Shown: positions 7,848 to 15,625 of the stretch, piece after piece
How positions within the stretch are numbered: the first letter of the stretch is position 1
Layout of the letters: every line of letters starts with the position of its first letter
Source of the DNA: PNNG01 sp046291695
Lineage (GTDB): Bacteria; Bacteroidota; Bacteroidia; UBA7662
Direction of reading: 5' to 3'
Length of the DNA: 64,000 nt
Assembly: GCA_046291695.1 (NCBI GenBank)
Contig: JBKBSO010000013.1
Span: 48,271-112,270 of the forward strand
Made by a program: the position numbers and the translations under genes
The notes under the pieces: generated by a model
Told to the model about the DNA's origin: nothing
Databases searched by the model: none
What the model saw: the letters and a program-made list of their open reading frames with translations, nothing else

Positions 7848-9091
7848 AAAAATCAACCAACAAAACCGCAGGATTGGGCTTTATCCTTCGGCTCAGCTGG
7901 CGCAATATTTGGCGCAACCGCGGTCGCTCGCTCAGCTTAATGACCGCCATTTTTCTGGGACTCGTTGGCGGCACCTTTGCCATGGCCATGGTTACCGGCT
8001 TTATGGAGCAGCGCTTCTACAACGCCATCGAAAAGCAGTACAGCCATGTGCAGTTGCACAGCAAAAGCTGGCTCGATGAAGGCCAGGCCGGCATGTCGTT
8101 GCCCGGTGGCGAGGCCTTCGCCGATTCGTTGGGAAGCTTGCCCGGGGTACGGGCCTACGCCATTCGCAGTCTGGCGCAAGGTTTGGTAGCCTCGCCCACG
8201 CTCAGCCAGGGGGCCGAAATCAGGGGCATTCAGCCTGAGCAGGAAGAAGCGCTGGTAGGCTTGTCGCAACAACTGGTTGCCGGGAAGTACTTCAACGATA
8301 CGTCCGAAAACCAATTGCTGCTCGGTGCCAAGCTGGCCAAAAAGCTCCGGCTCGAAGTAGGTTCTCGCCTGGTAATATCTTTCCCCAATGCGGAGCACGA
8401 CATAGTTTCGGCTGCTTTCCGGGTGCAAGGCCTTTTCAGAACCGCCAATGCCGGCTTCGACCAAACGGCGGTATTCGTGCAAAAGCACCAACTCGACGGC
8501 TTGCTGGGCGAAACAGCACCCGCCTATGAGATGGCTTTGCGCTTGCACGAAGCCGACAGCGTGCTGGCCCTGGCCGAAGCCTGGCAAACGGCCTTCCCCG
8601 AATTGAGTGTCCGCAGCTGGCGCGAACTGGCACCCGAGCTGGCCTATATGCAAGACAGTGGCTCGGTGGTGAGCTACATTTTTGTGTTCATCATTCTGCT
8701 GGGCTTGTCGTTTGGCATCCTCAACAGCATGCTTATGGCGGTGTACGAACGCATGCGCGAATTGGGCATGCTCAAAGCCCTGGGCATGAACAAAAGCCGC
8801 ATTTTTTTAATGATTATGTTCGAAACCCTTAGCATGTCGCTGCTCGCTGGCCTCACTGGCCTGCTGGCCGGCTCGGTGCTCGTAGGCATCACGGCCCGTA
8901 CTGGCATCGACCTGGGGAAATACGCCGACGCCCTGGCCGAATTTGGCTATGATGCCGAACTCTACCCTCAGCTGTCGGCTGGTTACGCCCTTAACATCAC
9001 CGCACTGGTGTTGATCCTCTCCATGCTCGCAGCTTTGTATCCGGCCATCAAGGCCCTAAAACTAAACGCAGCAAATGCGATTAGAAGTTGA
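7844..9091 (+). CDS. ABC transporter permease, FtsX/MacB type (second)
   Basis: 415 residues with the same plan as the gene before it: a basic N-terminus and helix (RLSWRNIWRNRGRSLSL), a periplasmic core, and C-terminal helices with the FtsX signature YERMRELGMLKALGMNKSRI. The start overlaps the preceding stop (ATGA), indicating translational coupling, so the two permeases probably form a heterodimer as LolC/LolE do. The stop TGA lies inside the left arm of a 13-base inverted repeat. Confidence 0.88.
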   Translation: MKKSTNKTAGLGFILRLSWRNIWRNRGRSLSLMTAIFLGLVGGTFAMAMVTGFMEQRFYNAIEKQYSHVQLHSKSWLDEGQAGMSLPGGEAFADSLGSLPGVRAYAIRSLAQGLVASPTLSQGAEIRGIQPEQEEALVGLSQQLVAGKYFNDTSENQLLLGAKLAKKLRLEVGSRLVISFPNAEHDIVSAAFRVQGLFRTANAGFDQTAVFVQKHQLDGLLGETAPAYEMALRLHEADSVLALAEAWQTAFPELSVRSWRELAPELAYMQDSGSVVSYIFVFIILLGLSFGILNSMLMAVYERMRELGMLKALGMNKSRIFLMIMFETLSMSLLAGLTGLLAGSVLVGITARTGIDLGKYADALAEFGYDAELYPQLSAGYALNITALVLILSMLAALYPAIKALKLNAANAIRS

Positions 9092-9189
9092 AAGTTCAAA
9101 GTTCAAGTTTTCAGAGGTTTATGAAAAATGCTCGGACAATTTAGCTCAAACTGACTGATTCCACTTTAGGCTGCCCACTTTCAACTTCT
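9083..9189. repeat. Inverted repeat between permease and ATPase genes
   Basis: AGAAGTTGAAAGT (9083-9095) is perfectly inverted as ACTTTCAACTTCT (9177-9189). The inner left side repeats GTTCAA units and the right side continues with degenerate ACTTC/CTTCAC repeats to the ATG at 9243. It separates otherwise tightly packed operon genes by 151 bases and could be a small mobile or REP-like element, or an mRNA hairpin that sets ATPase dosage. Confidence 0.55.
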
Positions 9190-9242
9190 CACTTCTTTAG
9201 ACTTCACGCTTCGCCCTTCACTCTTCAAACTTCACTCATCCC

Positions 9243-9929
9243 ATGTCTCCTGTCCTCAAAACCCAAAACCTCAGCAAAACCTACTCCGAAGGTCCGGTTG
9301 CTGTACACGCCCTGCGCGACATCAGTTTAGAAATCATGCCCGGTGAGTTCACCGTCATCATTGGTCCCTCGGGATCGGGCAAAACCACCCTGCTCAACAT
9401 GCTCGGCGGGCTCGACAGCCCCAGCAGCGGCAAGGTGTGGGTAGCCGGCACGGATATCAGTGATTTAAACGAAAACCAGCTGATCGATTTCCGACTGCAC
9501 CACATCGGCTTCGTTTTTCAGGCCTATAACCTCATTCCGGTGCTCACGGCCGAAGAAAATGTGTCGTTCATTATGGACCTGCAAGGCCGGCCTGACAAGG
9601 AGATCAAGGCCCGTGCCGCCGAGGTGCTGGCCGAAGTAGGCCTGGCCGATCGCGCTAAAAACCGTCCCGCCGAACTTTCAGGCGGTCAACAACAGCGGGT
9701 GGCCGTAGCCCGGGCGCTGGCCTCACGGCCCAAATACGTGCTGGCCGATGAGCCCACTGCCAACCTCGATTCGCAAACGGCCTTCAACCTGCTCGATACC
9801 ATGAAGCGGCTGAATGTGGAAGAGCAAATGACCTTTTTGTTTTCGACCCACGACCAACGGGTCATCGATCGGGCCAGCCGGGTGATTACGCTGGTGGATG
9901 GTTCAATTGCTTCGGATGAACGCCGTTAA
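9243..9929 (+). CDS. ABC transporter ATP-binding protein, LolD/MacB-like
   Basis: A 228-residue ATPase with all hallmark motifs: Walker A GPSGSGKTT (41-49), Q-loop in VFQAYNL, signature LSGGQQQR (145-152), Walker B YVLADEP (165-171), D-loop NLDS, and switch histidine in STHD. The length and the RLHHIGFVFQAYNLIP segment are typical of the LolD/MacB branch. It would power the two FtsX-type permeases encoded just upstream. The gap to the second permease contains an inverted repeat. Confidence 0.9.
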   Translation: MSPVLKTQNLSKTYSEGPVAVHALRDISLEIMPGEFTVIIGPSGSGKTTLLNMLGGLDSPSSGKVWVAGTDISDLNENQLIDFRLHHIGFVFQAYNLIPVLTAEENVSFIMDLQGRPDKEIKARAAEVLAEVGLADRAKNRPAELSGGQQQRVAVARALASRPKYVLADEPTANLDSQTAFNLLDTMKRLNVEEQMTFLFSTHDQRVIDRASRVITLVDGSIASDERR

Positions 9930-9991
9930 GATTCAAGAATTAAAATTCAATATTCAAGATTCCAATGTTACGGTTTGCGATTTTGTTAACT

Positions 9992-10258
9992 GCTCATCTA
10001 CATCTTTGCCAGTAAGCCGAAGGCTTGGCTCGGCGCCCTCAGGACAAGCTGCGCTAGCAGCGCAGTCCAAAGGGCTCCGTTACCTCGCGGCAAGCAGAAG
10101 CTGCTAGTAGCACAGACAAAAGGTTGTTTCAGGGCAAAAAAGTTAAAATATACGATAATGGCTATCGGTTTTAAGAGAATAACAAAAACCTCTCTGTCCT
10201 CTGCGGTGAGAAAAGGACCGCCGGTTCTGTACTGGCAATTTTGCAAATATGCAGATTT
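9992..10258 (+). repeat. Structured repeat element, copy A
   Basis: About 265 bases that align almost without gaps at the ends to copy B (11569-11822). An outer stem pairs TTGCCAGTA (10006-10014) with TACTGGCAA (10230-10238). Inside are a hairpin AAGCC-GAA-GGCTT (10014-10026), a hairpin GGAC..GCTGC-gcta-GCAGC..GTCC (10042-10068) and AGGACC-GCC-GGTTCT (10214-10228). Compared with copy B, both sides of the outer stem changed together (C-G here, A-T there), as did one pair of the last hairpin. It ends about 32 bases before the probable start of the barrel gene. No coding signature was found. Confidence 0.75.
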
Positions 10259-10289
10259 TGTTACATGCTGCCGTGCAGTTGGCTTAGTG

Positions 10290-11474
10290 ATGTTTTTGGC
10301 CTTTTTGAACGGCTTTGCGGCACTTGGGCAAGACAGCATTCCTGAGCCGGAGCGCAACCGAACACGCCCCGAGTTGCATGGTTACCTTAAAAACTTTCCC
10401 ATGCTGGTGCTGGCCGCCGACGGGCGCAGTGTGCAGCAATCGGACAACATCTTGCACAACCGCTTTAATTTTCGTTGGGCCATCAACCAAAATTGGGAAG
10501 TGCAAGCCGCACAGCGTACGCGGGTGTTTTGGGGACAAACGGCTACTATCCCGTTTTTTCGTGATTTTTTGGAGACCGATTTGAATGGCCCTGTTGATTT
10601 GAGTCATGTGATTTTTAACAGCGGCAATGTACTGCTGCACACCATCACCGATCGGGCTTTTGTGAACTACAGCAGCGGTAAATGGCAGGTACGGGCTGGC
10701 CGGCAACGCATTAACTGGGGCATCAACCTGGTGAGCAACCCCAACGATTTGTTTAACAACTACAGCTTTTTCGACTTCGATTACGAAGAGCGTCCCGGTG
10801 TAGATGCCTTGCGCATCAATTGGTACCAAAGTTCGCTATCGCGTTGGGAACTGGCCATTGCACCTGGTCGCGATTTGATGGTGCCCAACAGCCCCATCAA
10901 ACTACAAAACTCGGTGGCTGCTGTGCTTTACGCCTTCAACCGCAAGGGCTATGATATACAATTGGTAAGCGGTTATTTCCACAATCGTTATGCGCTAGGT
11001 ACAGGTTGGGCTGGCAGCATCAAAGGCTGGGGTTTTAAGGGTGAACTTAGCTGGTTTTACGATTTGGAGTCACAGCCGGGTTTGGAACGGGGCAATGTGG
11101 TGGTGGCGGTATCGGCCGATTACCGTTTTGCCAATAATTTGTTTTGGATCAACGAAGTGGTGTACAACCAGCAGCGGGGGGCAGGTATGGCTCCTATTCT
11201 ACTCATCCGTCCGTTGCGTGCCGATAACCTCAGCTTCAGCGATTGGAGCGTGCTCAGCACCCTGCAGTACCCCATCGGCATGCGGCACAGCCTGAGCCTG
11301 GCCGGATTTTATTATCCCACCGAAAGCACCCTCTTCATCTCGCCCAACTACAGCTATTCGGTGGCTCAAAACCTCGATCTTACGGTCCTCAGCCAGCTGT
11401 TTATCGCCCCGGCTTCCAGTCTTTTTGCCAATGCCGGCAGTACCGTAGCCTTGTTGTTGAAGTGGTCGTTTTGA
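10290..11474 (+). CDS. Outer-membrane beta-barrel protein, probable partner of the FtsX-type exporter
   Basis: 394 residues from the ATG at 10290, which begins a signal-peptide-like stretch (MFLAFLNGFAALGQ). An in-frame ATG at 10158 lies inside the repeat element and would add a non-typical N-terminus. The mature part alternates hydrophobic and polar residues as in beta strands and contains GRQRINWGINLVSNPNDLFN and RPGVDALRINW, resembling DUF1302-like barrels, which elsewhere accompany lipid exporters. The last residue is phenylalanine, typical for outer-membrane barrels. With the LolA-like carrier and the ABC genes upstream it would complete a trans-envelope path. Its exact family was not confirmed. 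Confidence 0.7.
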   Translation: MFLAFLNGFAALGQDSIPEPERNRTRPELHGYLKNFPMLVLAADGRSVQQSDNILHNRFNFRWAINQNWEVQAAQRTRVFWGQTATIPFFRDFLETDLNGPVDLSHVIFNSGNVLLHTITDRAFVNYSSGKWQVRAGRQRINWGINLVSNPNDLFNNYSFFDFDYEERPGVDALRINWYQSSLSRWELAIAPGRDLMVPNSPIKLQNSVAAVLYAFNRKGYDIQLVSGYFHNRYALGTGWAGSIKGWGFKGELSWFYDLESQPGLERGNVVVAVSADYRFANNLFWINEVVYNQQRGAGMAPILLIRPLRADNLSFSDWSVLSTLQYPIGMRHSLSLAGFYYPTESTLFISPNYSYSVAQNLDLTVLSQLFIAPASSLFANAGSTVALLLKWSF

Positions 11475-11568
11475 GATGAAGCTTTTGTCATTTTTTAACC
11501 TCATCATCCGCCTTTCAATTATTGATTAACTTTTAGTGATTAAGTCCGTATTGATGTTTTTTATACTG

Positions 11569-11822
11569 TTCATCCGCATCTTTGCAAGTAAGCCGAAGGC
11601 TTGTCTCTGCGACCTCAGGACAAGCTGCATGAGCAGCGCAGTCCAAAAGGCTTCTATACCTCGCGGCCAGCCGAAGCTGCTAGTAGCACTGATAAAAAAA
11701 ACGTTTCAGGGCACATACGTTCAAATAAACGATAACGTCTGCAAGGGGCTAACAAAAGCTTCCCCGCCCTCTCTGCGGTGAGAAAAGAAACGCCGTTTCT
11801 GTACTTGCAATCATGCGGATAA
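11569..11822 (+). repeat. Structured repeat element, copy B
   Basis: The second copy, about 254 bases. The ends form an imperfect terminal inverted repeat: CATCCGCATCTTTGCAAGTA (11571-11590) against TACTTGCAATCATGCGGATA (11802-11821), mispaired at only a few places. Internal hairpins match copy A: AAGCC-GAA-GGCTT, GGAC..GCTGC-atga-GCAGC..GTCC (11618-11644) and AGAAAC-GCC-GTTTCT (11786-11800). It ends about 25 bases before the start of the next small gene. It could be a non-autonomous mobile element or a structured 5' leader RNA. Confidence 0.78.
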
Positions 11823-11847
11823 ACAAATTTTTTATGATCTTAACATC

Positions 11848-12135
11848 ATGATGATTGGAGGTGGAACCATAGCAGCCATGATTGCCAGTGTGGAGCAAAA
11901 CGGCGGCATGCTGCGTTCTGCGCATCGCAAAAGTTTGAATAAGGAGGCATTGGTGCGCGGTTTGGGTCAGGAGGGAAGGAGCATACAGGGGCCTGGATTC
12001 AAATCAGAATCGGCTCGTCGCGATTTTTTGGAAAAACTTGCCATGGAAAAACGCCGCGAAGACCGACAGTTGAAGATGATTTTACTTTTTAGTTTGTTGG
12101 TCTTATTCGCCATTTTAGCTTGGGTTATCGGTTGA
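11848..12135 (+). CDS. Small single-helix membrane protein, unknown function
   Basis: A 95-residue protein with a glycine-rich start (MMIGGGTIAAMIASVEQNGG), a basic middle (KLAMEKRREDRQLK) and one C-terminal membrane helix (MILLFSLLVLFAILAWVIG). Positive charges before the helix predict a cytoplasmic N-terminus. It resembles short conserved proteins of Bacteroidota that I cannot name. The gene begins just after repeat copy B and converges on a T9SS gene. Confidence 0.6.
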   Translation: MMIGGGTIAAMIASVEQNGGMLRSAHRKSLNKEALVRGLGQEGRSIQGPGFKSESARRDFLEKLAMEKRREDRQLKMILLFSLLVLFAILAWVIG

Positions 12136-12196
12136 TTCCTTGAGTGTTTTGGTCAATCACCTCTGAACAAGGGGTACGCCGACTTGAAAAGCAGTA

Positions 12197-12231
12197 GCCC
12201 CGATGAGCCAAGTTCAGCGACCAATCGGGGC
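12197..12231. terminator. Hairpin between convergent genes, possible bidirectional terminator
   Basis: GCCCCGAT (12197-12204) pairs perfectly with ATCGGGGC (12224-12231) around a 19-base loop. It lies in the 141-base gap between two converging genes. T runs are short and not adjacent, so the function is only likely. Confidence 0.4.
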
Positions 12232-12276
12232 GAAGCAGGCAGGTTTATTCTTTCTGTTTGTACATTTTTGAAAATC

Positions 12277-14481
12277 TTAAGGTTGCACTACCAATCTGCT
12301 GTGGGCCATATAGCTGCCGTGCTTGGAGCGGGCTTGCACCAGGTACATGCCGGCTGGAAGCTGCAACGAAAGCTCTTGCCTTCCGCCTTCGAGTACTTGC
12401 TCGAGCAGCAACTTGCCTTGCATATCGTAAATACGTAGCTGGTGGCGGCTGTTTTCGGGCAATTCAAGCCACATATAGTCGCGGGTAGGGTTAGGGTAGA
12501 GCTTTATTTTTTGGGGTGCATCGGCTTTTTCTGCAACAGAACTGCTCCCTCCACCAGTGGTGTTGGCAAAGCCATTGACAACTACCCGGCTCATGCGCAG
12601 ACCCACCCACCACACATCGGTGCTGAAGAAGTGCGCTGAACGAATGTTGAAATTCGAGATGCCGACGGGTACGGGCAGTACTTCTTCTTGCCAGCTTTGT
12701 CCGCCATTGGTGCTGATAAATACCCGGTTGTAGTCGGCCAGGTTGAGGTTCCATGGATATTGGGCCACAGCCAAAAGATCGGCACCCAACGCTTGGAATT
12801 TGAGTCCGGCACCCGAAAGCGTTACAGGCGTACTGAAGCCAGCTTGTCGTACCCAATTGTTTCCTCCATCAGTGGTTTTGTAGGTGATGAATTGCTCGCT
12901 TGGACTACGCATGAGGATGTAACCAACTTGGTCGGTGGCCATTACAAAATCGACCAACTCTTCATTGTTACGAGGGAAATTACTGATTTGAACTGGTGAA
13001 TTACTGGTTTGAACCGGGAAAGTCAGCGACGACACCCGGAACTCGGTACCATGATCACGGGCAAAACGCATCTGAGCAACGGTTGGCAGCACATCAAAAA
13101 TATTCGTTACGTTTTGGCTAATGCCAAAGTTGGTATTAGAGTGGCCAAAATCGTTACTATACATACCATTTTGAGCCCTTCGTGTGAGCACATGGCCTTG
13201 CGCATTGGCTTTGAAGCGGTAAACATGGTTGTTGCCTCCGCCTCCGGCACTTACCCAGGTGCGACCGCTGTCGAGGCTCCGAAACACCGAACCATTGAAG
13301 TTGCCCAGTAGAAAGGTGGTATCGTTCAAAATGTGGCAGGCGGTATTGTAATTAGAAGTCGCAGGCGCCACGCCACGTTCGAACCAGTAGCCGCCGTTGG
13401 TGCTAACCATGTAGCGACCACTTTCGCCAACCATAATTCCTAATTGGCCTTTAAAGTGAATGTCGTAAATAGGACCCAGGTTATTGTTTTCCAGCGATTT
13501 CCAAGTTTGCCCGTAGTCTTCGGTATAATCTACAAACAAGCCTGAACCGCTGAGTAGTTTGTTGCCCATATAACGCGGGGCTGCTGGGCCGCTGGCATTC
13601 GGCGGTTGAGGAATTGCGATGAGCGTTGTTCCCCCATCGAGGGTATAAAAGACACCTGCACTTTGCTGGAAGGTCAGCACTCCTTCGCTGGGATTTTTGA
13701 ATACAACGTTCGCCAAACCCAGGTTGATCGAGCTTCCAGGGATGGTCATGGGAGTCCAGTTTTGACCACCGTCGGTGGTGCGATGGGTTCCCATGCTGCT
13801 CCAAGCGAAGAACAAGCTTGGACTGATGGCCTGAAAATGATTGGTGTTTTGGGGCACAAACCGACCGATACCTGTGCTGGCACCAAAATCACGGCCGCCA
13901 TTGGTATTTAATTGAATTTCGGTGCCAATGCTTACGTAATATATACTGTCTCCTACAAAACTCAGCCGTTGGTTAGCATTCGAAATAGAAATGCCACCAC
14001 TGTATACCCAGTCAACCCCATTAAAGCTGTGGTAGTAGTGCCAAAGTGAAGAAAGTGAAAAACGCATCAAATAACCGTTGAACACCCGATGAAAGGTATT
14101 GAAGTTTTGGGTTTGGGTGGTAGAAAAGGGGATGGTGGCTTGCTGAAAAGTGTTGCCAGCGTCGGCGGAAAAGTGTACTTGTCCGTTTCCGGTGACCACA
14201 ATCACGCTATCGGCTGTGCGCTCAATACGTTCCAAAATACTTTGCCCGCCAATAGAAGGCACTTTCCCAACTCGTTCCCAAATGCGGGTATTCATGTTAA
14301 AGTGAATTATATCGGTACTGCTCATGTCTTGCAAATCGATGTTGGTAAAACAGCGAAGCACCGAATCATTCAAAACATCGGCTCGGGCTACGTTCACAGA
14401 TTGAATGTGAAAGAAAGGTGCGTTTCCTTGGGCGCCGGCTAAAATTGGTAGGGCCAGCAGCATGCTAAATAAAAATTTCAT
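12277..14481 (-). CDS. Secreted BNR/Ycf48-like repeat protein with T9SS type A sorting domain
   Basis: 734 residues with a signal peptide (MKFLFSMLLALPILAGAQG). The body has many blades with BNR/Asp-box-like cores such as TTDGGQNWTPM, DSGRTWVSAG, TTDGGNNWVRQ and STNGGQSWQEE, typical of a sialidase-like or Ycf48-like propeller. The C-terminus from about residue 660 is a T9SS type A domain (KIKLYPNPTRDYMWLELPEN, YDMQGKLLLE, GMYLVQA). It is predicted to be exported by Sec and the type IX system. No catalytic residues were recognised, so it is probably a surface or adhesion propeller. Upstream lies an 18-base palindrome. Confidence 0.88.
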   Translation of the reverse strand: MKFLFSMLLALPILAGAQGNAPFFHIQSVNVARADVLNDSVLRCFTNIDLQDMSSTDIIHFNMNTRIWERVGKVPSIGGQSILERIERTADSVIVVTGNGQVHFSADAGNTFQQATIPFSTTQTQNFNTFHRVFNGYLMRFSLSSLWHYYHSFNGVDWVYSGGISISNANQRLSFVGDSIYYVSIGTEIQLNTNGGRDFGASTGIGRFVPQNTNHFQAISPSLFFAWSSMGTHRTTDGGQNWTPMTIPGSSINLGLANVVFKNPSEGVLTFQQSAGVFYTLDGGTTLIAIPQPPNASGPAAPRYMGNKLLSGSGLFVDYTEDYGQTWKSLENNNLGPIYDIHFKGQLGIMVGESGRYMVSTNGGYWFERGVAPATSNYNTACHILNDTTFLLGNFNGSVFRSLDSGRTWVSAGGGGNNHVYRFKANAQGHVLTRRAQNGMYSNDFGHSNTNFGISQNVTNIFDVLPTVAQMRFARDHGTEFRVSSLTFPVQTSNSPVQISNFPRNNEELVDFVMATDQVGYILMRSPSEQFITYKTTDGGNNWVRQAGFSTPVTLSGAGLKFQALGADLLAVAQYPWNLNLADYNRVFISTNGGQSWQEEVLPVPVGISNFNIRSAHFFSTDVWWVGLRMSRVVVNGFANTTGGGSSSVAEKADAPQKIKLYPNPTRDYMWLELPENSRHQLRIYDMQGKLLLEQVLEGGRQELSLQLPAGMYLVQARSKHGSYMAHSRLVVQP

Positions 14482-14914
14482 GGCTTTTGGTTTTGATGAT
14501 TAAAAGTCTGAAATAACCAGTGTTTTGCCATGAAATCCAACCCAATATACCCTGTACAGGGTATGAAAATACCAACTAACCAGCAGGCCTGGATCGGAAA
14601 GTGCAATGGCTAGCTTAACGGCTGAAAAACCGCTCTTTGAAATGAAATAGGACCGCATGGATAAATGGTAAGCCATTTCTCATTGCCCAACCCTGTTCGA
14701 TACGGCTTCAAGTGTTAGGTAGGTGTAGCTTTTCATGCCACATGTACTTTTGTCTTATCCATTCAGACGCTTTTCCATGTGTTTCAAAGGTTTTGTCGGC
14801 TTTTTGTAAGCTTTTGGCTTTCCCTGTTCGCTTTACAAAATCATGGCAATCAATGCTTTATTCACGACTAATTTGAGCTCAGATCATCAATAAAGATGAA
14901 AGGAAGGATAAGTC
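14482..14914. other. 433-base divergent intergenic region
   Basis: This lies between a minus-strand T9SS gene and a plus-strand secreted protein gene. Apart from the 18-base palindrome near the T9SS gene, no feature was recognised. Promoters for both directions must lie here, but no exact TAnnTTTG box stood out. Confidence 0.5.
14547..14564. promoter_or_regulatory. Perfect 18-base palindrome upstream of the BNR/T9SS gene
   Basis: ATACCCTGTACAGGGTAT is its own reverse complement and lies 66-83 bases upstream of the minus-strand ATG at 14481. The position and perfect dyad suggest a binding site for a dimeric regulator. The regulator is unknown. Confidence 0.55.
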
Positions 14915-15589
14915 ATGAAAAAGCTCATTAGTTTGTTGCTGGCTATGCAGCTGGCAGCTCCGCTCCTCGCACAACAAATTTCACGAATCAGTTTTGATTC
15001 GGTTTTTTCGCGAACCTCTAATCCCGAACTCAGCAGCTATTATCCGAAATTGCTGGAGCGTTTTTTTGCCGACGATAGTTTGCATGCCTCTGAATATGCC
15101 TTGCTGTACTATGGAGCTACCAACCAATCGTTTTACACGCCTTATGGAAGTTCAGCCAACGAACGTTTATTTAATGAGCACTACCGCGATGCAAATTTTG
15201 CCTTGGCTATACCTTTTGGCGACAGTGCCTTACACGATAATCCCATCAACTTGCGTATGCTTTTTAGGATGTTGGTGGCTCATCACGAAATGGGCAATCA
15301 GCTCATGGCCCATCGTTTTGCAAAGCGATATTTTGGGCTGCTCCAGTCCATATACGACAGTGGTGATGGCAAATCCATAGAAACTGCTTGGGTGGTTATT
15401 GCCGTATCCGACGAGTATATGGTGTTGCACGATTTGGAGTTGCAGTCGGTAAAGCAGAGCCTTATACGCGAAACCGATGTGTTGCAGCTCGACACCCGTA
15501 ATCAGCCAGCTGAGGAAAAAATTGAAGCGCTCTACTTTAATGTGAGCATGCCCCTGCGCCAGCTTAGCAAAATGATGGCCCAGGAGTAG
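14915..15589 (+). CDS. DUF4919-type secreted protein
   Basis: 224 residues with a signal peptide (MKKLISLLLAMQLAAPLLAQ). The mature protein is mostly helical and has the features of the Bacteroidota DUF4919 family: an early YYPKLLERF segment, YYGATNQSFYTPYG, and a late segment with GDGKSIETAWVVIAVSDEY and EALYFNVSMPL. The family function is unknown. The signal peptide is nearly identical to that of the next gene 36 bases downstream, and the two are probably cotranscribed. Confidence 0.75.
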   Translation: MKKLISLLLAMQLAAPLLAQQISRISFDSVFSRTSNPELSSYYPKLLERFFADDSLHASEYALLYYGATNQSFYTPYGSSANERLFNEHYRDANFALAIPFGDSALHDNPINLRMLFRMLVAHHEMGNQLMAHRFAKRYFGLLQSIYDSGDGKSIETAWVVIAVSDEYMVLHDLELQSVKQSLIRETDVLQLDTRNQPAEEKIEALYFNVSMPLRQLSKMMAQE

Positions 15590-15625
15590 TTAAATAGCCC
15601 GAGGTTAACCAAATTAATATACATC

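Noticed and set aside
7937..8653. Long minus-strand open frame of 238 residues inside the second permease
   Set aside because: It lies fully antisense to a well-supported FtsX permease, is rich in His/Gln/Gly as expected for a shadow of this codon usage, and shows no domain.
9898..11781. Parallel open frames in repeat copies A and B that align as peptides without gaps
   Set aside because: Changes between copies fall at all codon positions and maintain base pairing instead of amino acids, so the region is structural and not coding.
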